The notes: a model not told the origin generated them from the sequence alone. DNA of 32,564 nt from an uncultured bacterium (GCA_903861205.1 CAIOTC010000021.1:1-32564); one strand, 5' to 3'. Positions 23,035-31,057 are shown, numbered from the stretch's first letter. Program-made: numbers and translations.

Positions 23035-24219
23035 ATGAATAAATTTTTATCTCCTTTCAAAAACGGAAAACTGCTCAATATTATTTTTCTGTCGAACGTT
23101 CTGCTTTCTTTTCATTATTACCTGATCGTTTACATCAACTCCACTTTTCTCTCCGGATTTTTTTCCGAAACGCAGGTCAGCACGCTTTATGTCATCGGCT
23201 CACTTCTGAACATTTTCCTTTTCATCAACGTTTCAAAAATTTTAAACTCGATCGGCAATTACAAGACGGCCATGTATGCTCTCGTGGTGGAAATATTGGT
23301 CACGCTGGGACTGGCTGTGGCTTCGAATCCGTTTCTGATCGGATTTTTCTTCATTCTTCATTTGGCCACCATCGCTTTCATTTCTTTCAACCTCGATATT
23401 TTTCTGGAAGGCCTCATTACCGACGAAACCAAAACCGGTAACATTCGCAGCATGTACATGACTTTGGCCAACGCCACGCTCGTCATCGCACCGCTTATTA
23501 TTTCGCTCCTGCTCGTTCACAACACCTACTGGCATATTTACGTCGTTTCTTCCCTCTTTCTTATTCCGATGATGTATTATCTGCGAAAAAATTTCGGTGG
23601 GAAATTCATCAAGGACAAAGAAATACCGTATATAAAAATCAGGCAAACGATCAAGCAATATCTGGCCGACAAAAATCTTTACAATATTTTCTTTTCCCAA
23701 TTTTTGCTCCAACTTTTCTACGCTTTCATGGTTGTTTACACTCCGCTTTATTTGGAAAAATATATCGGATTTTCGTGGACGGAAATCGGCATTATTTTCA
23801 CCATCATGCTTTTGCCTTTTATTATTTTCGAAATTCCCGTTGGTGACTTGGCAGACGAAAAATACGGCGAAAAAGAATTTATGACGGTCGGACTCATCGT
23901 CATGGGAATTTTCACCATGATCATCAGCTTTATCACCGGAAAAAATTTTTGGCTTTGGACAATTGTTCTTTTTATGACCCGCGTCGGAGCAAGTTTCGTC
24001 GAAGTGACATCGGACAGTTATTTTTTCAAACACGTCGACCAAGAAAAAACGGACATCATCAGTTTTTTCCGCCTGACTCGCCCACTTTCCTACATCGTCG
24101 CACCTATCATCGCCGCCCTCGCTCTCCAATTCGTGCCATTTCAATACACATTCATCATCATCGGAGCGTTGATGATAATTGGGACGAGATATAGTCTAGC
24201 ATTGGTGGATACGAAATAA
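23035..24219 (+). CDS. Major facilitator superfamily transporter
   Basis: 394 residues from the ATG at 23035; an in-frame TTG 18 bases earlier lies in the hairpin element and is unlikely. About 12 hydrophobic segments are seen, in two halves of six split by a basic loop near residue 190 (YYLRKNFGGKFIKDKE). The motif between segments 8 and 9 reads PVGDLADEKYGEKEF, close to the MFS loop pattern G-x-x-x-D-x-x-G-R. The substrate is not clear. No Shine-Dalgarno site. It is not in an operon; the gene downstream is convergent. Confidence 0.88.
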   Translation: MNKFLSPFKNGKLLNIIFLSNVLLSFHYYLIVYINSTFLSGFFSETQVSTLYVIGSLLNIFLFINVSKILNSIGNYKTAMYALVVEILVTLGLAVASNPFLIGFFFILHLATIAFISFNLDIFLEGLITDETKTGNIRSMYMTLANATLVIAPLIISLLLVHNTYWHIYVVSSLFLIPMMYYLRKNFGGKFIKDKEIPYIKIRQTIKQYLADKNLYNIFFSQFLLQLFYAFMVVYTPLYLEKYIGFSWTEIGIIFTIMLLPFIIFEIPVGDLADEKYGEKEFMTVGLIVMGIFTMIISFITGKNFWLWTIVLFMTRVGASFVEVTSDSYFFKHVDQEKTDIISFFRLTRPLSYIVAPIIAALALQFVPFQYTFIIIGALMIIGTRYSLALVDTK

Positions 24220-24282
24220 TTTTTAATTTAAAATTTTTAATTTTTAATGAATTTTCAATCTTTAAATTTTCAATAAATTCTT
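24220..24282. repeat. AT-rich repeat between the MFS and S23 genes
   Basis: AATTTTTAATTTAAAATTT units with AATGAATTTTCAAT near 24248-24261. It is the same type as at 11030-11149 and 26633-26731 and overlaps the last codons of the four-helix-bundle gene. Confidence 0.55.
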
Positions 24283-24639
24283 GGTTTTTATGGTTGTTAC
24301 AATTTTATGAAAAATCATCGTGAGCTCTTGAGCTTCCTGCCAATACCTTTTCAATTCATCTAATTTGTCTGGATAATAACCTGCCAACATGCGTAACCAA
24401 TATTTTGTTTCCTGGGATTCTTTCTTACAAATGTAAATTTTACTTGCAAAATCTTTTCGTGAGCTTGAGCCATTGGCTTCCATGTAATTTGCGCCAACAC
24501 TTGTTGCAGACCTGACAAGTTGAGTTAGTATTGGAAGTACAATCGGATCTCGCTTTGCAATGCGACAAAATTCAATAATTTGCTCACCAAACTTAGCAGT
24601 TCTTTCTTCTAAATCGTATTTCATTTTTAATTTTTCCAT
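24262..24639 (-). CDS. Four-helix-bundle protein (S23 family)
   Basis: 125 residues from the ATG at 24639, or 120 from the Met at residue 6 (24624), which gives the family's usual opening MKYDLEERTAKFGEQIIEF. The signature middle is QLVRSATSVGANYMEANGSSSRKDF, followed by KKESQETKYWLRML. The family was first seen in insertions within 23S rRNA genes and is also common as separate genes in CPR genomes; its function is unknown. No rRNA gene is nearby. AT-rich repeat tracts flank it on both sides, which suggests a mobile cassette. Confidence 0.9.
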   Translation of the reverse strand: MEKLKMKYDLEERTAKFGEQIIEFCRIAKRDPIVLPILTQLVRSATSVGANYMEANGSSSRKDFASKIYICKKESQETKYWLRMLAGYYPDKLDELKRYWQEAQELTMIFHKIVTTIKTKNLLKI

Positions 24640-24687
24640 TCTTTAATTCATTAAAAATTTTAAATTAAAAATTAAAAATTCTTGTTC
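24640..24687. repeat. AT-rich repeat upstream of the S23 gene
   Basis: TTAAATTAAAAATTAAAAATT-type units with ATTCATTAAAAATTTT. It is the mate of the tract on the other side of the S23 gene. Confidence 0.5.
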
Positions 24688-26622
24688 CTATCCCAACTTT
24701 GCCCCCCTCACCAGCGGGTCAACAATGTCGGCTAGCGAGCATTGCGCTACGCCAACCACTTTGTCCGCTCCGCCGTAATAGATGTAAATTTTATTTTTTT
24801 TGACCACCGCTCCGCACGGAAAAACGACGTTGTTTACGATGCCGACTTTTTCATAATCTTCCGTCGGCTCGAAAACCGGATCGGTACTGCGCGAGAGAAC
24901 GAGTGTCGGATCTTTCAAGTCGAGCAAAACAGCGCCGATGCGGTAAGTATTGTGACGTTTAGAAACACCGTGGTAGAAAAGCAGCCAGCCGTATTTTGTT
25001 TTGATGGGCGGCGAGGAAATGCCGACTTTGTTCGAATCCCACATACCGGTGCGCGGACCCAGAACCGCGATGCATTTGTCCACTTTTTCTTTTTCAAAAT
25101 CGAGACTGTCCACATAGTCGGCGCAAATGTCGAGACCTATTCTGTGGAAAATCAGCCACTTGCCCTTAATTTTTTCTTCCAGAATGCAGGCATCTTTGTC
25201 ATCGACGCCGTCGGGAGTAATGATTGCCGGTTTGGCCCAAACAAAATTTCTTTTTAAAAAATCTTTCAGGTCGATTGAGGTTACGGCCACCCTTGGAACA
25301 TTGACGCCGTCATAGGCCGTGTAACACATGTAAATTCTGTCTTTGATCAGCATGACACGCGGATCCTCGCAACCGGAATTTCCGTTTTCTTTTTTCTTCA
25401 TTTCAAAATCCTCGCGCGGCACGTAAATCGGCGCGGATAATCTTTCCTCTATTGTCAGATTATCGGAACTGACCGCCAACCCGATAGTCGAGGTGTTATC
25501 CTGCGACATTGCCCGGTAAAAAATGTACGTTTTGCCTTTGATGGAAATGGCCGCCGGATTAAACGTGGCCAAAGATTCCCAACCATGGCTCGGTATCGGC
25601 GTGATGATCGGATTGTACGGCGGACGAACGAACGGATCGCGATCCGGCGTGGAGAGCTGCATCGTTTTGATCAGGTTTACTAGAGTGACAGATGCCCGGC
25701 AAATAACGTTGTCCGCCCCGCCGTAATAAATGTGCAAAATATCTTTGTCGATAATAGCGCCTGACGGAAAAACGATTTCGGAAACCGCTCCGCGGCGCTC
25801 GTAAAGTTCCTCCGGCGAAAGAAGCGAACCTTTTGTCCGGCCGATAATGGTGTGCGGATTTCCCAATTCCAAAAGAACCGCTTCCGTGCCAAACGTCGGC
25901 TCGGCCCTTTCCGGATTCGGAAAATATGTTTGGATATAAGAATAAATCAGAAGCCAACCGTCTTTGGTTTTGAGGGGTGGCGCCCCGATTTCCAGATGAT
26001 CGTACTGCGTTCGTTTCAAATCCAAAACGTGAATGTCGATTTCGGCGTACCACTTTTGCCAAAAATCCTCCGACCACAATTCATCGATCCTGTCTGCGTA
26101 ACCCACGGTAATGCGAGAATGGTCAGTATCCGGATCAACAGTCAGAAGAAAAACGATTTTGCCGTGAATGCGCTCCGGAAAAAGGGTCATGGCTTTGGAG
26201 TTGAATGGCGTGCAGAGATGTCTCGAGACCACTTTTTTCAAATCTTTACTCACGGCCACAGCCGATTTGACATTGTCTTTGCCAAACGGATAACCGCCGA
26301 GGGCTGTATAAAAAATATAATAATTGCCCTCGAAAAATGTTGCTCGCGGATCTTCGCAGCCGTATTTTTCCCATTCCTCTTTCGGTTCGATGAATGGAAT
26401 TCTTTTTTCGAAATGAATGCCGTCTCTGCTTTCCGTTTTGCCGATAACTGATCTCGATTGCGGATTTTCAAGCGGATCCGGATGTGACATGGCTCGATAA
26501 AAACCGACATAATTTTTGCCGTGTCTGACTACCGACATATTAAAAACGGCCAAGCTTTCAAAGTGGTGCTCGTGATAAGGAACCAGAAGCGGATTGTGCG
26601 ATGATCTTTTGACGACGAACAT
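24688..26622 (-). CDS. Tandem double GH130 protein (beta-mannoside phosphorylase type)
   Basis: 644 residues made of two GH130 five-bladed propeller domains (about 1-320 and 325-644), each beginning with NPLL or NPII and ending with a YYGGAD motif. Both halves have the YRA motif and GCEDPR (E90-D91 in the first, near 417 in the second), which holds the presumed catalytic aspartate. The second half has the complete set, including HR in WLIFHRIG and SSPPIKTKYGWLLFYHG. In the first half the HR position reads LLTVDPDTD, so its phosphate site may be changed. GH130 enzymes split beta-mannosides, mostly by phosphorolysis to mannose-1-phosphate, though some are hydrolases. There is no signal peptide, so it is cytoplasmic. 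It lies downstream of another GH130 gene, a cupin and a phosphomannomutase. Confidence 0.9.
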   Translation of the reverse strand: MFVVKRSSHNPLLVPYHEHHFESLAVFNMSVVRHGKNYVGFYRAMSHPDPLENPQSRSVIGKTESRDGIHFEKRIPFIEPKEEWEKYGCEDPRATFFEGNYYIFYTALGGYPFGKDNVKSAVAVSKDLKKVVSRHLCTPFNSKAMTLFPERIHGKIVFLLTVDPDTDHSRITVGYADRIDELWSEDFWQKWYAEIDIHVLDLKRTQYDHLEIGAPPLKTKDGWLLIYSYIQTYFPNPERAEPTFGTEAVLLELGNPHTIIGRTKGSLLSPEELYERRGAVSEIVFPSGAIIDKDILHIYYGGADNVICRASVTLVNLIKTMQLSTPDRDPFVRPPYNPIITPIPSHGWESLATFNPAAISIKGKTYIFYRAMSQDNTSTIGLAVSSDNLTIEERLSAPIYVPREDFEMKKKENGNSGCEDPRVMLIKDRIYMCYTAYDGVNVPRVAVTSIDLKDFLKRNFVWAKPAIITPDGVDDKDACILEEKIKGKWLIFHRIGLDICADYVDSLDFEKEKVDKCIAVLGPRTGMWDSNKVGISSPPIKTKYGWLLFYHGVSKRHNTYRIGAVLLDLKDPTLVLSRSTDPVFEPTEDYEKVGIVNNVVFPCGAVVKKNKIYIYYGGADKVVGVAQCSLADIVDPLVRGAKLG

Positions 26623-26632
26623 GGTTTAAAAA

Positions 26633-26731
26633 CAAATTTTTAATTTTTAATTTAAAATTTTTAATGAATTTCTAAATTTAAAAATTTAATCATTGAAAAT
26701 TCAATAAAAATTAAAAATTTTAAATTAAAAA
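26633..26731. repeat. AT-rich repeat between the GH130 genes
   Basis: About 100 bases of AATTTTTAATTTAAAATTT units in both orientations with an ATTGAAAATTCAAT palindrome (about 26693-26706), able to fold back on itself. No gene. It is the same type as at 11030-11149. Confidence 0.6.
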
Positions 26732-28681
26732 TTATTTTACTTTGTTAATATGCGGTTTCGGCAGAGCATCTTTTTTCAAACTTTTCAAAAGCTCCTCCAT
26801 TTCGATCTGCGCCACACAGCAGACTTTGTCGCCACCGCCGTAATAAACATGGAGCATTCCGTCGATATTCACCGCTCCGCCAGGATAAGCAATGCCGGGT
26901 TTGCCGTCATTTTCGTAAAATTCCGATGGTGTCAAAATCGGTCTGCGGCATCGCGCCAAAACTTTTGACGGATCGTTCAAATCCAGCAGCATGGCGCCGA
27001 TTTTGTATTTCCCGCCATCAAGCCGATCCACCGCGTTATAAATAATGAGCCAACCGTCTTTTGTTTTTATCGGAGTCGAACCAACGGACATCTTCAAACT
27101 GTCCCAGAAAGATTTTCGCGGTAAAATCATTTTTTCTCCGGTCAGCCATCTTTTACCTTCGCCGAATTCCAGCTCCGGCACAATGTCGAGCATGATGTTC
27201 GGCCACATTCGGTGAAAAATATAATAATTACCGTTTATTTTTTCCGGAAAAAGAACAACGCTTTTACTGCCGACTCCCGGCGGTGACATGAGTTGAGACT
27301 TTTCCCATTTCCATTTTTTGTGAAGGAAATCGTCCACTGAAATCGAGGTCAGGACCGTGCGCATCGGCCAAACGCCGGTGTGCGCCACGTAAGTCATGTA
27401 AACTTTATCGCCAATTTGAGTCACTTTCGGATCCTCGCATCCGCCCCAGCTGCCACCGGATGAAAAAATCGATTCGTCTCTCTCAGTTTTTTCACCATCG
27501 CCTTTTTCAAACCAATATTTCGGAGAATAAACCGGTTTGGCCAGTCTCTCGTCGATGTTCAAACCGTCACTACTCGAGGCGTAACCGATCGATGAATATC
27601 CGTCGCCGCCAACCGCCCTGTAAAGCAAATGCACTTTGTCGCCCAAACGCAGAGCTGTCGGATTGAACGCGCCATCTTTTTCCCAATGCAAATCCGTCGG
27701 AGAAAGTATTGGGTTGTTCTGCCATTTTTTGAGCAAAATCTGTTTTCGATTTTTGTGATCGGAAATGGTGTCACCGGGCAAATTGATAAAGCCAATCTGT
27801 CCATCAAGCGAGGCCGTGTAAATGCGGAAAGATTTTTCGGTTTTTGTTTGAATGGGCACAACGCCAAGCACACGAACCCTGTTGTGCGTTTCAATCGGCA
27901 CTTCTATCACCGGTAATTCCGTCTGCCACAAAAGTCGTGTCGGTTCATTTTTGTCAAAAATAGCCACACCAACTTTGAGTAATCTCTCCTCGCCGATTTT
28001 TTCATTGTGCAACCAAACATCCTTCAAAATATCAACGGTATGCTCGGCGCAGTAGAAAACAGCAAACTCGTCATCAACAGGCAAACCTCCGGCAATGGAA
28101 AACGGCACACCGTCAAAAAAGTTCCAATGCGGGGCGCGCGGTGGATCGACAATTTCCCATTTGGTTTTCGCTTTTCTGGCAATTCTCAAAATGTGATCAC
28201 CAAAATAAATGTTTGGGGATTTTCCTTTTTCGTCGTAAGCGACAATGCCGGCCGTTTTGATTTTTGTGATGACATCCTTCACGGTCCATTTTTTCCCATC
28301 TTTGCTTTCGGCAGAAACAAAAACTTTGCCGGACTCGGTGTTTCTGGTGTAGGTTAAAACCAAATTTTTATCCAATTTTTTATCACAGCAGGAAAATCTG
28401 AAGTCGGAGCAAATGGCAATGTTTTCTTTTTTCTTTTTGCTGTCAGTCAAACTCACCTTGCTTGCCGTGCCATCAAATTTTGTATCGCTTTTACCGGAAG
28501 TGATATAAAGCTCGCAATCCGTTCTGGAGAATTTGCGAAAAAGTAGAAAAAGTTTGTTTTTTTCAAATCCGACGGCAAGCGGTTCGGTCATGAAGTCGTC
28601 GGCCGCAGCTGACACTTTCGCGGCTTTTACTTTCGTAGCTGACGCCTTATTTCTTAATTTTATTTTCTTTTTTGCAGGCAT
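26732..28681 (-). CDS. GH130 family protein with extra N-terminal propeller-like domain
   Basis: 649 residues from the ATG at 28681, chosen for AGGA seven bases upstream and for its position one base after the stop of the cupin gene. A Lys/Ala-rich start (about 1-30) is followed by a domain of about 270 residues with blade-like repeats (YITSGKSD, VFVSAESKDGKKWTV, FRIYTASLDGQIGFI) but no GH130 motifs. The GH130 domain (about 325-640) has FNPTAL, YRAVGG, GCEDPK near 415, FPEKINGNYYIFHRM, GSTPIKTKDGWLIIYN and YYGGGDKV, a complete set by eye. It probably acts on beta-mannosides in the cytoplasm. The first domain may be a degenerate propeller copy, as the neighbouring gene is a true double. Confidence 0.9.
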   Translation of the reverse strand: MPAKKKIKLRNKASATKVKAAKVSAAADDFMTEPLAVGFEKNKLFLLFRKFSRTDCELYITSGKSDTKFDGTASKVSLTDSKKKKENIAICSDFRFSCCDKKLDKNLVLTYTRNTESGKVFVSAESKDGKKWTVKDVITKIKTAGIVAYDEKGKSPNIYFGDHILRIARKAKTKWEIVDPPRAPHWNFFDGVPFSIAGGLPVDDEFAVFYCAEHTVDILKDVWLHNEKIGEERLLKVGVAIFDKNEPTRLLWQTELPVIEVPIETHNRVRVLGVVPIQTKTEKSFRIYTASLDGQIGFINLPGDTISDHKNRKQILLKKWQNNPILSPTDLHWEKDGAFNPTALRLGDKVHLLYRAVGGDGYSSIGYASSSDGLNIDERLAKPVYSPKYWFEKGDGEKTERDESIFSSGGSWGGCEDPKVTQIGDKVYMTYVAHTGVWPMRTVLTSISVDDFLHKKWKWEKSQLMSPPGVGSKSVVLFPEKINGNYYIFHRMWPNIMLDIVPELEFGEGKRWLTGEKMILPRKSFWDSLKMSVGSTPIKTKDGWLIIYNAVDRLDGGKYKIGAMLLDLNDPSKVLARCRRPILTPSEFYENDGKPGIAYPGGAVNIDGMLHVYYGGGDKVCCVAQIEMEELLKSLKKDALPKPHINKVK

Positions 28682-28682
28682 T

Positions 28683-29024
28683 TTATGTCCTATTATAATC
28701 ATCCTCCAAACGCACTTCGTCATTTTCATCGAAATCGCCTATTGAAATTTCCAGAAAAACAACATCGTCAACAGGCGCGGAAATGCGATGTACTTCGCCA
28801 GCCTTGGCCGTGAATTCGTCGCCGGCCTCCGCTTCGCTTTTTTTGTCGCCGATTTCGACGATCGGGCTGCCGGAAATTATTTTCCAAAATTCGTCGCGGT
28901 GAGAATGTTTTTGTAGACTAAGTTCCTCGCCTCTGTTTATGTAAAGAAGTTTGACGGTCGAGCTTTCGTTATGAGTGAATTGCTCAAAAGACCCCCACGG
29001 TCTGGAGACTTTGATAATTTCCAT
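28683..29024 (-). CDS. Cupin, type II phosphomannose isomerase domain
   Basis: 113 residues. It has the features of the C-terminal isomerase domain of ManC-type bifunctional enzymes: RPWGSFEQF at the start, YINRGEELSLQKHSHRDEFW (metal-binding histidines), a second metal site at EVHRI, and the closing EISIGDFDENDEVRLEDDYN, which is characteristic. It would convert mannose-6-phosphate to fructose-6-phosphate; the bigger enzymes also carry a guanylyltransferase, absent here. It lies between the phosphomannomutase and GH130 genes, with translation coupled to the next gene (one base between stop and ATG). A TAAAAT box lies 6 bases before its start. Confidence 0.88.
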   Translation of the reverse strand: MEIIKVSRPWGSFEQFTHNESSTVKLLYINRGEELSLQKHSHRDEFWKIISGSPIVEIGDKKSEAEAGDEFTAKAGEVHRISAPVDDVVFLEISIGDFDENDEVRLEDDYNRT

Positions 29025-29064
29025 GTCTTAATTTTAACACCATGCACACTATATATACAGTGCA
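29025..29064 (-). promoter_or_regulatory. Short-leader promoter and operator-like palindrome before the cupin gene
   Basis: On the minus strand TAAAAT (29031-29036) stands 6 bases before the ATG at 29024. Just upstream, 29043-29064 reads TGCAC, a central TATATATA and GTGCA, an imperfect 22-base palindrome that covers the -35 position. Confidence 0.5.
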
Positions 29065-29087
29065 AATCAGACTGGTATGTTGATAAC

Positions 29088-29837
29088 TCAAACTACATAA
29101 CTAAGTAGAATTTTCTCGGCTTCCTCCGGACCGGAGACAGAAATGCATTCCACGCCGGTTTCCTTGGCCGATGAGTCGTTACCGCCGGGAAAAAGCGCGT
29201 CGCCGAGAAAAACGATGTCTTCCTTGCCGATTTTAAGCAATTCTTCGATTTTGCGGATGGCGTAAGCTTTGGTAATGCCTTTGCCGGTAACATCCACAGA
29301 TGTCGCTCCACCGATTCTGACTTCAAATTCGGGTATTTCCCTTTTCAATATTTCAACGATTTTTTTGCGCTTCTCCTGATCCGGATCCCATTTTTGTTTG
29401 ACGTCTAAAGGAGCTTCCTGTCCTCTGCCGGAAAATGTCACTTGCCCGCCGCGATCCTCTATCAAAATTCCGTACGGATCGGAAACATCGACATCGGATT
29501 CTTTTATTGCCTTTTCAAACGCGGAAAAAATTTCTTTTCTTTCTTCTTCGGTCAAATTTTCTTCATACAAACTTATCCAGTCATTTTTTTCTTTATCGAA
29601 AATATAGCAACCGCTTCCGTTTGTCGGAAACAAGTATAAATTTTGGAGTTTCTCGCCGTCGCATTCCAAATGCGTCAAAAATTGTTTCTGAAATTGTTTG
29701 TATGCTCCACCTGAAATAACCGCCAGCTTGTGTTTTTCCAAAACTTTGCACAAAACATCCGCCATGCTTTTTTCCAGCGACGCCTTGCTCGGCGCCAGCG
29801 TTCCGTCAAGGTCACAAACAATTACTTTTTGGTTCAT
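29088..29837 (-). CDS. Eukaryotic-type phosphomannomutase (HAD superfamily IIB)
   Basis: 249 residues from the ATG at 29837. HAD motif I is DLDGTLAPSK, close to the DVDGTL(T/A)P motif of phosphomannomutases, with the nucleophile and acid aspartates in D-x-D. Also visible are AVISGGAYKQFQKQF, FPTNGSG, an IGGATSVDV strand, and the hallmark FLGDALFPGGNDSSAKETG with motif IV acidic residues, the same plan as PMM1 and PMM2. It interconverts mannose-1-phosphate and mannose-6-phosphate. It is the first gene of the mannose cassette. A TATAAT box (29844-29849) directly follows the stop codon of the gene upstream and lies 6 bases before the start, so the cassette can be transcribed separately. Confidence 0.88.
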   Translation of the reverse strand: MNQKVIVCDLDGTLAPSKASLEKSMADVLCKVLEKHKLAVISGGAYKQFQKQFLTHLECDGEKLQNLYLFPTNGSGCYIFDKEKNDWISLYEENLTEEERKEIFSAFEKAIKESDVDVSDPYGILIEDRGGQVTFSGRGQEAPLDVKQKWDPDQEKRKKIVEILKREIPEFEVRIGGATSVDVTGKGITKAYAIRKIEELLKIGKEDIVFLGDALFPGGNDSSAKETGVECISVSGPEEAEKILLSYVV

Positions 29838-29843
29838 GAAATA

Positions 29844-29849
29844 ATTATA
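29844..29849 (-). promoter_or_regulatory. -10 box of the mannose cassette
   Basis: TATAAT on the minus strand ends 6 bases before the phosphomannomutase ATG (29837) and starts 3 bases after the TAG stop of the upstream gene. No clear -35 is seen. Confidence 0.6.
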
Positions 29850-29851
29850 CA

Positions 29852-31015
29852 CTATTTATAATCCGCGCCGATGGCTTGGGAGATGTTGGAAAAACCGTCG
29901 CGACGCAAAAGTTCGACGAGACCGAGATTAATTTCGGAGATGAGTTGTGGGCCTTCAAAAATCATACCGGTGATGAGTTGGACTAGTGTGGCGCCGGAGC
30001 GGATTTTTTTGTAAGCATCCTCGGCCGAAAATATCCCCCCGCAACCGATCAATATGAATTTTCTAGCTTGGCCGTCGGCGGTAACTTGCGGAGTTAAGAC
30101 TTCCCGACGATAAATATATGAGAGCAAATCGTCAGACAAATCCTGCAATGGTTTGCCGGAAATTCCGCCGACACCTGGCAAATTATTTTCCAAAACTTTC
30201 GGATTATTTTTTTGTTTTGTCAGATTGGAGCAAATAATTCCATGAACTCGATGTCTTCTCAAAACATCCAAAATAGCGTCAACTTCATCAATCGTTTTGT
30301 CGGGTGACATTTTGACGAAAATCGGTTTTTTGGTTTCGATTGCATCGAGCTTGGAAAGCAAAACGTCGAGTTTGATCGGCTCGGTAAAAGGCTGACCGCC
30401 CTGGGCATTCGGACAGCTGATGTTGACCGTGGTGTAACTTCCGATATCGGCGAACGCCTCAAAAGCTTTGGCGTAATCAGCTGCTGCCATGCTGGTATCT
30501 AAATTTTCCTCACAGTTTGTCATGGCCACGCTCACCCCAATCGGAAACTTTTCGCAAGGACTGTCCTTGCGGAATTTGTTTTTTAGACGCTCGGAAATTT
30601 CTTCGGAGCCGTTGTTTTTTAAACCATAATAGACAACGTATCCGCGAGATTGCGTCAAACGCCAAAGCCGTGGTCGTTTGTTGCCTTCGCACGGATAGCC
30701 GGTGACAGAACCGACTTCCTCGAAACCAAAACCGACTGACGGCATAATTTGCGTCAGCTCAGCGTTTTTGTCAAAACCGGCCGCCAAACCGACAGGATTT
30801 TTGAAATTTATTCCTAGAACAGTCTGTTCCAGCATTTTGTTCGAATACCCGAACCAAAGGCGCGTTTTCCAGCGGGTGAGAGAAAATTTTCCAAGAAATT
30901 TACCGACACCAAGAAACAGATTATGCATATCCTCCGGATCAAACGGAAAAATGATAGGTTTCAAGACAAAACCGTACAAAAATCTCATCAGTCTATTGCG
31001 CCCCTTTGTGAACAT
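29852..31015 (-). CDS. pyrD: Dihydroorotate dehydrogenase, class 2-like
   Basis: 387 residues from the ATG at 31015. An amphipathic N-terminus (LMRFLYGFVLKPIIF), as in quinone-linked class 2 enzymes, is followed by NPVGLAAGFDKNAE, GSVTGYP, FVKMSPD, GVGGISGKPL and IGCGGIFSAEDAYKKI (FMN phosphate site). It oxidises dihydroorotate to orotate in pyrimidine synthesis at the inner face of the membrane. The catalytic base position reads NISCPN; class 2 enzymes usually have serine (SSPN) and class 1 enzymes cysteine. A 19-base palindrome inserts RKDSPCE between SERLKNKF and EKFPIGVSVA. No other pyr gene is nearby. A TATAAT box with an extended -10 stands 6 bases before the start. Confidence 0.94.
   Translation of the reverse strand: MFTKGRNRLMRFLYGFVLKPIIFPFDPEDMHNLFLGVGKFLGKFSLTRWKTRLWFGYSNKMLEQTVLGINFKNPVGLAAGFDKNAELTQIMPSVGFGFEEVGSVTGYPCEGNKRPRLWRLTQSRGYVVYYGLKNNGSEEISERLKNKFRKDSPCEKFPIGVSVAMTNCEENLDTSMAAADYAKAFEAFADIGSYTTVNISCPNAQGGQPFTEPIKLDVLLSKLDAIETKKPIFVKMSPDKTIDEVDAILDVLRRHRVHGIICSNLTKQKNNPKVLENNLPGVGGISGKPLQDLSDDLLSYIYRREVLTPQVTADGQARKFILIGCGGIFSAEDAYKKIRSGATLVQLITGMIFEGPQLISEINLGLVELLRRDGFSNISQAIGADYK
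30553..30571. repeat. Coding palindrome inside the dihydroorotate dehydrogenase gene
   Basis: CGCAAGGACTGTCCTTGCG is identical to 11493-11511 in groES. Here the minus strand reads it as RKDSPCE, a different frame from the SQGQSLR of groES. It falls in a loop between conserved segments. Confidence 0.9.
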
Positions 31016-31021
31016 AATGTC

Positions 31022-31051
31022 ATTATACCACACCTGTTATTGTGCTATAAT
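31022..31051. promoter_or_regulatory. Compact divergent promoter pair with leaderless starts
   Basis: Minus: TGGTATAAT (box 31022-31027), 6 bases before the ATG at 31015. Plus: TGCTATAAT (box 31046-31051), 6 bases before the ATG at 31058. Both are extended -10 boxes, and the two start codons are only 42 bases apart. Neither gene has room for a Shine-Dalgarno site. Confidence 0.8.
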
Positions 31052-31057
31052 TGCCAC

